This document shows, in pieces, positions 1 to 7,085 of a stretch of 64,000 bases of DNA. The DNA lies in NCBI RefSeq assembly GCF_016862935.1, contig NZ_BONX01000018.1, positions 310,001 through 374,000 on the forward strand, read 5' to 3'. The first letter of the stretch is position 1, and each line of letters begins with the position of its first letter. The position numbers and the translations under genes were made by a program. Under the pieces are notes generated by a model. It searched no databases. It had not been told where the DNA came from and was given only the letters and a program-made list of their open reading frames with translations. This stretch comes from Plantactinospora mayteni. GTDB lineage: Bacteria; Actinomycetota; Actinomycetes; Mycobacteriales; Micromonosporaceae.

Positions 1-814
1 GCAGGATGTCCGAGGCCGGGGTGATCGGGTACGCCCCGAGGAAGACCGGCAGCCCGGACCGGACACCGGCGGCGACCAGGCCCAGCGATAGGGCGGCGTT
101 GCCGGTGATGTTCCGGTATGTTCCCGGGTCCATCTTCGCCGGCTTGACCTCGTAGCGGACCCCGAAGTCCTCGGTGGTCTCGCCGAAGTTCCAGCCGGCC
201 TTGAAGGCGGCGGTGTTCGCCGCGACCAGCTCCGGACGGGCCGCGAACTTGCGCTCCAGGAACCGGATGGTCGACTCGTACGGCCGGGAGTACATCCAGG
301 AGAGCAGGCCGAGCGCGAACATGTTCTTGGCCCGCTCGGCGTCCTTCTTCGAGACGTCGTGCTCGGCCAGTGCGCCGACGGTCATCGAGGTCAGCGCCAC
401 CGGGTGCAGCACGTAGCCGTCCAGCGAGCCGTCGTCGAGCGGACTGACCTGGTAGCCCACCTTGGCCAGGTTGCGCCGGGTGAACTCGTCGGTGTTGACG
501 ATGATGTCGGCCCCGCGCGGCAGGTCGGCCAGGTTGGCCTTCAGCGCGGCGGGGTTCATCGCGACCAGGACGTTGGGGGCGTCGCCCGGGGTCAGGATGT
601 CGTAGTCCGCGAAGTGCACCTGGAAGCTCGACACTCCGGGCAGGGTGCCGGCGGGGGCGCGGATCTCCGCGGGGAAGTTCGGCAGCGTCGAGATGTCGTT
701 GCCCAGTTGAGCGGTTTCCGAGGTGAATCGGTCGCCGGTGAGCTGCATGCCGTCGCCGGAGTCACCGGCGAACCGGATGACCACCCGATCCAGTTGTTGG
801 ACCTGCTTGCTCAC
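1..814 (-). CDS. korA: 2-oxoacid:ferredoxin oxidoreductase alpha subunit (KorA), 3' end cut by window edge
   Basis: This is the first 271 or so codons of the alpha subunit of a 2-oxoacid:acceptor oxidoreductase. It is probably the 2-oxoglutarate enzyme, which makes succinyl-CoA and reduced ferredoxin in the cytoplasm. The start is GTG at 814, giving SKQVQQLDRV. The visible part has the N-terminal gamma-type domain of fused alpha subunits (IRFAGDSGDGMQ near residue 13, then TLPNFPAEIRAP) and reaches the start of the pyrimidine domain (GAYPITPASD). The C-terminus lies left of base 1, and a beta subunit gene is expected beyond it in the same direction. It is divergent from nuoA. Substrate (2-oxoglutarate versus pyruvate) is inferred from the family. 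Confidence 0.9.
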   Translation of the reverse strand, partial: MSKQVQQLDRVVIRFAGDSGDGMQLTGDRFTSETAQLGNDISTLPNFPAEIRAPAGTLPGVSSFQVHFADYDILTPGDAPNVLVAMNPAALKANLADLPRGADIIVNTDEFTRRNLAKVGYQVSPLDDGSLDGYVLHPVALTSMTVGALAEHDVSKKDAERAKNMFALGLLSWMYSRPYESTIRFLERKFAARPELVAANTAAFKAGWNFGETTEDFGVRYEVKPAKMDPGTYRNITGNAALSLGLVAAGVRSGLPVFLGAYPITPASDIL

Positions 815-1132
815 TGCTGCACCTCGCTTCGCTCGGCCCGGTCGGACGGGCTGAGCTCAGGGGTGACCTCGCCTTGCTCGGCCACATGTCCTCCTTGAGC
901 GCCGGTGGCGGGATGGCGGTGGTAAGGGCCGGCCCGCTCCAGTCCTTCATTGCAGAGCCTACGTCGATGGTTAGGTGGTCCTTGCCCAAGGTCCGTCACA
1001 TGGGACGCTGTAATGGCAGCATTGGCGTGCTTTCGCCCCACCCCGAAAGCACAGTCGTTATCCAGATCACCGAACTCCGCAGGTCGAATTCCGCGGGGCA
1101 GAAACCCGACACCGGGCGGTAGGCTGCCGCAC
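815..1132. promoter_or_regulatory. Divergent korA/nuoA intergenic region
   Basis: This 318-base region separates korA from nuoA and holds no convincing gene; open frames here lack ribosome sites and family features. A TAGGCT hexamer at 1120-1125 lies 7 bases before the nuoA ATG and fits a leaderless -10 box. No promoter for korA could be chosen by eye. Confidence 0.45.
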
Positions 1133-1510
1133 ATGACCGGATACCTGGGGTCGTACGCGACGCTGGGGCTGCTGCTGCTCGCCAGCGTACTGGTCTTCGT
1201 CGGCGCGTTCGCGGCCAACCGGGTGCTCCGGCCGGCCCGCCCCGCCGACCCGCCCGGCAAGCGGACCAGTTACGAATGCGGGCTGGATCCGGTCGGCAGC
1301 GACTGGGCGCAGATGCAGATCCGCTACTACGTCTACGCCTACCTCTACGTGCTCTTCGCCGTCGAGGCGGTCTTCCTCTTTCCCTGGGCGGTGGTCTTCG
1401 ACCGGCCCGGGTTCGGTCTCGTCACGGTGGTCGAGATGGCGATCTTCGTCGCCGTGCTCGCCCTCGGCATCCTCTACGCCTGGCGGAAGAACATCCTCCG
1501 CTGGACCTAG
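1133..1510 (+). CDS. nuoA: NADH-quinone oxidoreductase subunit A
   Basis: Subunit A of respiratory complex I, a small part of the membrane arm beside the quinone site. The product is 125 residues, normal for the family, with three membrane segments: a hydrophobic N-terminus after MTGYLGSYAT, a second around YVYAYLYVLFAVEAVFLFPW, and a third before the YAWRKNILRW end. The conserved loop cysteine is present in SYECGLDP. The ATG at 1133 is preferred over upstream starts because the family begins here and a TAGGCT box sits 7 bases upstream. No nuoB or other nuo gene follows; an IS110 element begins about 100 bases later. In Streptomyces coelicolor a second, partial nuo set lies near korAB (from memory), so this may be a leftover of such a set. 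Confidence 0.92.
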   Translation: MTGYLGSYATLGLLLLASVLVFVGAFAANRVLRPARPADPPGKRTSYECGLDPVGSDWAQMQIRYYVYAYLYVLFAVEAVFLFPWAVVFDRPGFGLVTVVEMAIFVAVLALGILYAWRKNILRWT

Positions 1511-1619
1511 TGACGCCCTGACCCGCCCAGATCCGGCCCCGCCGGCTCAGGCCGGTCCGACCCCGGCTGGCTCAGGCCAGCTCGCGGCTGCGGCCCGGCA
1601 GGGACGCTCCTATGCCGCG

Positions 1620-2669
1620 TCAAGTGGTTGGGGTGGGGTTTTCCAGGCGTCGGTAGATCTCGCGGGCGGCGTAGCGTTTGAGGCAGCGTTTGATCTCTCG
1701 GTCGGTTTTGCCTTGGGCGCGGCGGCGGTCGGCGTAGGCGCGGGTGCGTTCGTCGCGTTGGAGGCGGGTCAGGACGATGGTGTGTAGGGCGCGGTTGAGT
1801 TGGCGGTCGCCTGAGCGGTTGAGGCGGTAGCGGACGGTTTTGCCGGATGAGGCAGGGATCGGCGCGGTGCCGGCGAGCATGGCGAACGCGGCGTCGTTGC
1901 GGCAGCGGCCTGGGTGGGACCAAGCGGTGAGGACGGTGGCGGCGACGATCGGTCCGACGCCGGTGAGGTCGAGCAGGTCCGGTCGCCATGATCGGACGAT
2001 CGTCCGGATCGCTTTCTCATGCTCGGCGGCTTCGGTCTCGAGGAAGCGGACACGGCGGGCAAGGTCCCGTAACACGGTCAGGCTCGTGAACACCTCAACG
2101 TCGGCGCTGCTGGTAGGGCGTAGTCGGGTGGCGGTGGTGAGCATGAGACGGGTGCTCTGGCCGCGGAACCGGGCCCGCACCACCTCGGGGGCGGTGATCA
2201 CCATCGCGTGCAGTTGCCGCTGAGCGTCGGCGCTGGCTGCCACGGCGGCGCGGCGGGCGGTCAGGCGCATCTGTAGCGCGGCCCGTTCGGGGCCGGTCTT
2301 GGGCTGCGCCAGCCGGGTCCGGGCCAGGGCGTCGCGGGCGGCGCGTTCGGCGTCGATGGGGTCGGACTTCGCCCCGGCGCGGCGGGCCGGTCGCAACGGC
2401 CGGTCCAGCTCGACGACCAGTTCACCGACATCGGCCAGATGCCGGGCCAGGCCGGCGCCGTAGCCGCCGGACCCTTCCAGGGCCCAGGCCCGCAACCCCG
2501 AATGCTGTTCGGCCAGGGCCACCAGCTCGGTATAGCCGTCCGGGTCGGCGCTCACCGTGGTTCTGGCCAGGACCCCGCCGGTGCGGGTGTCGAGCAGCGC
2601 GGCGGTGTGGGTGTCTTTGTGTGTGTCGACGCCGATGACGACCTCGACCAGTTCTGTCAGCATGGACAT
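1620..2669 (-). CDS. IS110-family DEDD transposase
   Basis: Recombinase of an IS110 element. The N-terminal RuvC-like domain shows the acidic residues expected of a DEDD enzyme: GVDTHKDTH (Asp15), ALEGSGGYG, and KSDPIDAERAA. The C-terminal transposase_20 domain has a helix-hairpin-helix-like VGPIVAATVLT followed by the serine-containing stretch GTAPIPASSGK. Length is 349 residues, usual for the family, and the frame is intact, so the element may still be active. The ATG at 2669 has a GGAGAG ribosome site; an upstream in-frame start at 2750 would add 27 unrelated residues. IS110 enzymes move DNA through a circular intermediate and are guided by a bridge RNA from the non-coding end. Confidence 0.93.
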   Translation of the reverse strand: MSMLTELVEVVIGVDTHKDTHTAALLDTRTGGVLARTTVSADPDGYTELVALAEQHSGLRAWALEGSGGYGAGLARHLADVGELVVELDRPLRPARRAGAKSDPIDAERAARDALARTRLAQPKTGPERAALQMRLTARRAAVAASADAQRQLHAMVITAPEVVRARFRGQSTRLMLTTATRLRPTSSADVEVFTSLTVLRDLARRVRFLETEAAEHEKAIRTIVRSWRPDLLDLTGVGPIVAATVLTAWSHPGRCRNDAAFAMLAGTAPIPASSGKTVRYRLNRSGDRQLNRALHTIVLTRLQRDERTRAYADRRRAQGKTDREIKRCLKRYAAREIYRRLENPTPTT

Positions 2670-2895
2670 GCGTTCTCTCCTCACCCGTGGGGACGTGACG
2701 GTCCGGTCCGGTGCGGAGATGGCAGGACTGTGACGGGACACGCCAGCCACTAACTGGCGGTCAAGCTCCTGATCAGGCCAAATATCTCCCGCCGGGCCGG
2801 CGCCGGAAGCAGCGGACGGACAAGTCCTGTCAAAGGCACGAAGCCAGTCAGGGCATGAGTCACGCCCGCCACTACCGGCTATCAGCTCACCACTG
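2670..2895 (-). ncRNA. Possible IS110 bridge RNA region
   Basis: About 225 bases upstream of the transposase hold no gene. In IS110-group elements this non-coding end encodes the bridge RNA that pairs with target and donor DNA. The stretch contains a perfect 6-bp hairpin (2741-2746 with 2754-2759). Assignment rests on position and family knowledge; the guide loops were not identified. Confidence 0.35.
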
Positions 2896-2921
2896 ATGAA
2901 CCGACCCCGCCATGCTCACAG

Positions 2922-3012
2922 TCAGGCCAGCCCGCGCCTGCGGTTCAGCAGGCTCGCGCCAGCTCAGGCCAGCCCGCGCCTCCGACTTGGCAGGGTCAGG
3001 CCAGCCCGCGCC
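2922..3012. repeat. Three copies of a 17-bp repeat at the folP 3' end
   Basis: TCAGGCCAGCCCGCGCC occurs exactly at 2922-2938, 2964-2980 and 2996-3012. The last copy is the end of the folP coding region, including its stop codon; the other two lie just downstream. A related phrase, GGCTCAGGCC, is also seen near 1545-1580. Confidence 0.85.
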
Positions 3013-3865
3013 GGGAGACTGCCGGCGGGCGGTCGCCCCGGATCGAGGCGACCATGTCCAGCAGCCGCCGGGTCGGGCGTACCTGGTGGGCCCGGAAGAC
3101 CCGGGCACCGAGCCAGGCCGAGATCGCGGTGGCCGCGAGGGTGCCCTCCAGACGCTGGCCCACCGGCAGGTCGAGGGTCTCCCCGACGAAGTCCTTGTTG
3201 GAGAGGGCCACCAGCACCGGCCATCCGGTGCCGGTCAACTCGCCGAGCCGCCGGGTGACCTCCAGCGAGTGCCGGGTGTTCTTGCCGAAGTCGTGCGCCG
3301 GGTCGATCAGGATGCCGTCGGGGCGTACCCCGAGCCGGACCGCCCGGTCGGCGAGCCCGGTGACCGTGTCGCGCACGTCGGCCAGCAGGTCGGGGAAGGC
3401 CGCCCGATGCAGCCGGGTACGCGGCGTCAACCCGCCCGCGTGCGAGCAGACCAGTCCCACCCCGGTCGCGGCGGCCACCTCGGCGAGCGCCGGATCGGCA
3501 CCGGACCAGGTGTCGTTGAGCAGGTCCGCCCCGGCCGCGACCGCCTCGACGGCCACCTCGGCCCGCCAGGTGTCGATCGAGATCACCACGTCCGGGAACT
3601 CGGCCCGGACGGCGGCGATGGTACCGACGGTACGGCGGATCTCCTCGGCGACGTCCACCTCGGCACCGGGCCCGGCCTTCACCCCGCCGATGTCGACGAT
3701 CTCCGCGCCCTCGGCCACCGCCCGCTGCACGGCCCGCAGCGCACTGTCGGCCGCGAAGGTCGCGCCCCGGTCGAAGAACGAGTCCGGAGTACGGTTCACG
3801 ATCGCCATCACGGCGAGGTCTCCGGCCGCGAACGTGCGCCGCCCCAGTCGAAGCGCGTCCGCCAT
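2996..3865 (-). CDS. folP: Dihydropteroate synthase family protein, FolP2-like
   Basis: A TIM-barrel protein of the dihydropteroate synthase family, which joins 4-aminobenzoate to hydroxymethyl-dihydropterin diphosphate in folate synthesis. Visible motifs are AIVNRTPDSFFD near the N-terminus, DIGGVKAGPG, SIDTWRAEV, NDTW and a C-terminal FRAHQV. The loop reads GGVKAGPG rather than the classical GESTRPG, as in the mycobacterial FolP2 paralogue; that paralogue has been reported to lack normal synthase activity, so the role here is uncertain. ATG at 3865 has a GGAGGAG ribosome site; the in-frame ATG at 3880 overlaps that site. Mycobacterial folP2 is followed by gpgS, which is absent here. The 3' end lies in a repeat array. 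Confidence 0.85.
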   Translation of the reverse strand: MADALRLGRRTFAAGDLAVMAIVNRTPDSFFDRGATFAADSALRAVQRAVAEGAEIVDIGGVKAGPGAEVDVAEEIRRTVGTIAAVRAEFPDVVISIDTWRAEVAVEAVAAGADLLNDTWSGADPALAEVAAATGVGLVCSHAGGLTPRTRLHRAAFPDLLADVRDTVTGLADRAVRLGVRPDGILIDPAHDFGKNTRHSLEVTRRLGELTGTGWPVLVALSNKDFVGETLDLPVGQRLEGTLAATAISAWLGARVFRAHQVRPTRRLLDMVASIRGDRPPAVSRRGLA

Positions 3866-4068
3866 CCACTCCTCCTCCACCGGTCCCCGCGCTGATCACG
3901 CTAGTCGGCGCCGGACCGTCGTACCCGTGCGGGCGCCCGCGTCGGTCGGCCCTGAGCCGGGGTGCCGGGCCAGCGTCCGGGGTGCCGCTGGGCAGAGTTT
4001 CATGTCCGTCGAAGAATGACCGGGGTGGCGGGGTCGCCCGGCCCGGCTCGCCATGCCACCATCGGCGG

Positions 4069-5166
4069 ATGGGTCAGGTTCTGCTCCTCTTGGTCGTCGC
4101 GCTGACCGTCGCGGCGGTGGTCTTCGGGGTGACGGTGCTGGTGACCGGCTCCGATTCGGGGCTGGGCACCGCCGAGCCGGACGGTCGGGCGGTGCCGCTG
4201 CCCGGCAACCGGCCGCTGCTGGAGACCGACGTCGGGGAGGTCCGGTTCGACCTGGCGCTGCGGGGTTACCGGATGGCCCAGGTCGACCATGCGCTGCGCC
4301 GTACCGCGTACGACATCGGTTACAAGGACGAGTTGATCGGGGTGCTCCAGGCGGAGGTCACCGCGCTGCGGGAGGGACGGCTGGACGACGCCGAGGTGCT
4401 CCGCCGGGCCCGGGAGGCGGCTCTCGTACCGGTCGGGTCGGCCGGCGCCGCGCCGGACGCGGCGGTCGACGGCTCCTCGGCCCGTACGTTGGCCGCCGCG
4501 GCGACGACCGGCGGGATCGGGGTCCACTCGTCGCCGGTACCGTCGGTCAGCGGCTCGGCCGATGTCGCCGATGGTGGCCCGAGCGGCTCCCAGGGCGGAT
4601 CCGGCCTGGCCGAGCCCGCGCCGCTCGAGTTCCAGCAGGTCGACTTCGGGCCCGAGCCGTCCACCCGACCCGAGCCCGCTGCCGCCGCAGAGTCGGCCGC
4701 CCGGCCGCCCACCGCCGCCGAGAGCGCCGCGCCCTCGACGGACGACCGCGCGGACGACCGCGCGGACGATGCCGAGCCGGCCGCCCCGACCCGGTCGGTC
4801 CGGTCGGGCGGATCCGTGATCGAGGCCGAGGACGGCGACCTGGCCGAGCCCACCCCACCGATCCGGCCGGCCGTCGGCGCCGGATCGAGCGATCGGACCG
4901 GTGGCGACGAGCACGACCAGCCGACCGGGCCGACCCAGGCGGGCGCGTCGGCCGAACCGGGCGAACCGGCGACCGGGAACGTCGAGTCGGGCGAACCGGC
5001 GACCGGGCGCCCGGCCGGGTCGGTGGGGCGGCCGGGGCCGGCGGATGCCGCCGACGAGTCCGACGAATCGGCCGGCGAGGCGCCGACCACACGGGTCCGG
5101 CCGCCGACGAAGGCGGACGGTGCGGGCGGGCCGAGCGGACCGGCGGAGCAGCCGGAGCGGGCGTGA
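4069..5166 (+). CDS. DivIVA-domain membrane protein with long acidic, low-complexity tail
   Basis: A 365-residue protein with one N-terminal membrane segment (residues 1-28) followed by a short DivIVA-like module, FDLALRGYRMAQVDHALRR, and a coiled-coil stretch to about residue 120. The rest is low-complexity, rich in Ala, Pro, Glu and Asp, with repeated GEPATG units. Short relatives consisting of the first third occur between folP2 and tagA in mycobacteria (Rv1209, from memory), so position supports homology. Its role is unknown; DivIVA modules usually bind curved membrane or polar growth sites. The next gene starts with GTG overlapping this stop codon, suggesting translational coupling. Confidence 0.8.
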   Translation: MGQVLLLLVVALTVAAVVFGVTVLVTGSDSGLGTAEPDGRAVPLPGNRPLLETDVGEVRFDLALRGYRMAQVDHALRRTAYDIGYKDELIGVLQAEVTALREGRLDDAEVLRRAREAALVPVGSAGAAPDAAVDGSSARTLAAAATTGGIGVHSSPVPSVSGSADVADGGPSGSQGGSGLAEPAPLEFQQVDFGPEPSTRPEPAAAAESAARPPTAAESAAPSTDDRADDRADDAEPAAPTRSVRSGGSVIEAEDGDLAEPTPPIRPAVGAGSSDRTGGDEHDQPTGPTQAGASAEPGEPATGNVESGEPATGRPAGSVGRPGPADAADESDESAGEAPTTRVRPPTKADGAGGPSGPAEQPERA

Positions 5167-5681
5167 GCGCCGCCGACCCGGGCGGTGCGGATCCGGACGG
5201 CGCCGAGCGACTCCGGGCGGCGGCCCAGCCCGGCGCCGGAGAGGTCACCGCGACGGTCATCGTCGCGGCCCCCGCGTCCCGGGTCTTCGCCGCGCTGACC
5301 GCCTGGGAACGGCAGGGCGACTGGATCCCGTTCACCCGGGTCCGGCTGGTCGAGGGGGACGGCGGCGAGGGCAGCCTGGTGGAGGCGGTCACCGCGGTCG
5401 GGCCGGCCGTACTCCGCGACGAGATGCGGGTGGTCCGGATGGACCCGCCGTACGAGGTGCGGGTGGTGCACTGCGGGGGCCTGCTGCGCGGTCCCGGGGT
5501 GCTCCGCTGTACCCAGATGGCCGAGGACCGGACCCAGGTCGTCTGGCACGAGTGGTTCCACCTGCCCGGTGGCTCGGCCGGCCGGGTCGCCTGGCCGGTG
5601 CTCTGGCCCGGCTCCAAGTTCAGCCTCACCCAGGCGCTGAAGCGGTTCGCCCGGCTGGTGGAGCGCGGCCAACTGCCCTGA
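5163..5681 (+). CDS. SRPBCC-family protein
   Basis: A 172-residue protein with the SRPBCC (polyketide cyclase/START-like) fold: an N-terminal strand after VTATVIVAAPASRVFAAL, a central part with DWIPFTRVRL, and a C-terminal helix KFSLTQALKRFARLVE. Such proteins bind hydrophobic ligands in a deep pocket; no specific ligand can be named. GTG at 5163 overlaps the preceding stop as GTGA, so the two genes are likely co-translated. The first 25 residues are Ala/Asp-rich and probably disordered. No catalytic residues are diagnostic. Confidence 0.82.
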   Translation: MSAADPGGADPDGAERLRAAAQPGAGEVTATVIVAAPASRVFAALTAWERQGDWIPFTRVRLVEGDGGEGSLVEAVTAVGPAVLRDEMRVVRMDPPYEVRVVHCGGLLRGPGVLRCTQMAEDRTQVVWHEWFHLPGGSAGRVAWPVLWPGSKFSLTQALKRFARLVERGQLP

Positions 5682-5764
5682 GCACCGGCAACGGCGCCGC
5701 CCGGGCCGGGGTGGTGGTGGCGCTCACCGGCAGGTTGTCGGGCGGTTGGCCTACCGTTGACGCC

Positions 5765-6355
5765 GTGACTGATCTGGTGACCGGCGCCGACGGGCTGGCC
5801 CGCTGCCGCTGGGGCGGGAGCACCCCCGACTATGCCGTCTACCACGACGAGGAGTGGGGCCGGCCGCTGCACGGCGACGACGCGCTCTACGAGCGGCTCA
5901 CGCTGGAGGCGTTCCAGTCCGGGCTCTCCTGGCTGACCATCCTGCGGAAGCGGCCGGCGTTCCGGCTCGCCTTCGACGGCTTCCGCCTGGAGACCGTGGC
6001 CGGCTACGGCGACCCGGAGGTGGCCCGGCTGATGGCCGATGCCGGGATCGTCCGGAACCGGGCGAAGATCGATGCCGCGATCGCCAACGCGCGGGCCGCG
6101 CTCGACCTGCCGGACGGGCTGGCGGCACTGCTCTGGTCCTTCGCCCCGGCCGCCAGGGCAGCCCGGCCCCGGTCCTTCGCGGAGGTGCCCGCGATCACCC
6201 TGGAGTCGACCGCGATGGCCAAGGCGCTGCGCAAGCGGGGCTTCCGGTTCGTCGGCCCCACCACGGCGTACGCGTTGATGCAGGCGACCGGCATGGTCGA
6301 CGACCATCTCGACGGCTGCCATGTGAAGCCGCCGGCCGCCGCCGTGATGGGATAG
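5765..6355 (+). CDS. tag: DNA-3-methyladenine glycosylase I
   Basis: Base-excision repair enzyme that removes 3-methyladenine from DNA. The 196-residue product matches the Tag family end to end: CRWGGSTPDYAVYHDEEWGRP near the N-terminus, the helical core LEAFQSGLSWLTILRKRPAFR, and the zinc-ligand region near DDHLDGCHV. The Glu and Trp of YHDEEWG and the final His/Cys ligands are present. GTG at 5765 is the first start that gives the family N-terminus. In mycobacteria tagA also follows a DivIVA-like gene and precedes a DUF3117 gene; here 5 kb of other genes intervene before DUF3117. Confidence 0.95.
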   Translation: MTDLVTGADGLARCRWGGSTPDYAVYHDEEWGRPLHGDDALYERLTLEAFQSGLSWLTILRKRPAFRLAFDGFRLETVAGYGDPEVARLMADAGIVRNRAKIDAAIANARAALDLPDGLAALLWSFAPAARAARPRSFAEVPAITLESTAMAKALRKRGFRFVGPTTAYALMQATGMVDDHLDGCHVKPPAAAVMG

Positions 6356-6442
6356 CGGGATGAGCGAGCGCAGCGAGCGAATCATCAAGCTCAGCGCCGC
6401 GGTGCCTCATGACGGCACGGAGCGAAGCGGAGTGCCGTCATG
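6356..6442. repeat. Micromonosporaceae-type dispersed repeat with perfect hairpin at a start codon
   Basis: AGCGAGCGCAGCGAGCGA at about 6362-6379 is followed by a perfect 11-bp inverted repeat: CATGACGGCAC at 6408-6418 and GTGCCGTCATG at 6432-6442, with a 13-base loop. The right arm contains the ATG of the next gene and the GGAG ribosome site lies in the loop and at its edge. I recall this repeat from intergenic DNA of Micromonospora-related genomes. Confidence 0.7.
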
Positions 6443-7039
6443 AGCGCAGCGGGTCCGGCCAGGACGTGGGCAGTCGTCATCCCGGGCGAGCGCTACGAGG
6501 CCGAGCGGCTCTTCCACCACGACACCCTGGAGCTGACCGGGCGCAACGGCGGGCCCCGCCCCGGCCCCGGTGACCCGGTCCTGGTGGTCCGCGACGAGCA
6601 GCCGCCGCTGGTGGTGGCGCTCGGCCGGGTGATCGCCGCCGACGGTGTCGAGGAGCGGGATCCGGACGATCCGCAGTCCGGGCCGGGCGAGACCGGCGCG
6701 CTCGCGGTGACGTACACCCGGCAGGTCTTCGACGCGCCGGTGCCGGCCGACCGGCTCGCCCTCGACGGCCCGGTCACCCCGGTCGACCCGGCGGTCTACC
6801 AGGAGCTGGCCGGGCGGGTCGGCCCGGCGCCGGAGCGCCGGAACTACCTGGTCAGCCTGGACCTGCCGATCGAGGCGGGGTCACCGGCCGAGGCGGTTCG
6901 GCTGTTCTGGGCGTACGTCCAGGAGCTGGGCCCCCGCGAGCTGCCGGCGTTCGTCGCGCCGTCGAACGACGAGCTGGCGATGCAGGCGTTCGTGCTCGGC
7001 GTCGAGGCCAACCAGGATCCGGAGGAGGACGACGACTGA
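6440..7039 (+). CDS. Conserved hypothetical protein, 199 residues
   Basis: No family recognised with certainty. The first half resembles a small beta-barrel (GDPVLVVRDEQPPLVVALGRV), possibly PUA/EVE-like; the second half is helical, with LPIEAGSPAEAVRLFWAYV and a very acidic end (DPEEDDD). No signal peptide or membrane segment is seen, so it is probably cytoplasmic. Its ATG is the right arm of a perfect hairpin, so translation may be restrained by RNA structure. It is co-directional with tag but separated by the repeat. Confidence concerns coding status, not function. Confidence 0.7.
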   Translation: MSAAGPARTWAVVIPGERYEAERLFHHDTLELTGRNGGPRPGPGDPVLVVRDEQPPLVVALGRVIAADGVEERDPDDPQSGPGETGALAVTYTRQVFDAPVPADRLALDGPVTPVDPAVYQELAGRVGPAPERRNYLVSLDLPIEAGSPAEAVRLFWAYVQELGPRELPAFVAPSNDELAMQAFVLGVEANQDPEEDDD

Positions 7040-7085
7040 GCTGTCCCGGCCCTCGGGACACGGGCCGACCCGGCCAGCCTCACAG

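Larger units (their letters stand above)
1611..2895 (-). mobile_element. IS110-family insertion sequence (ends approximate)
   Basis: One DEDD transposase gene with about 220 bases of non-coding DNA on its 5' side and almost none on its 3' side, the layout of the IS110 group. IS110 elements usually lack long terminal inverted repeats and target duplications, and none was seen. The ends are therefore estimates: the left just beyond the transposase stop, the right before the repeat array near folP. The 5' flank has a CGCCAG/CTGGCG hairpin at 2741-2759. Insertion lies between nuoA and folP. Confidence 0.75.
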
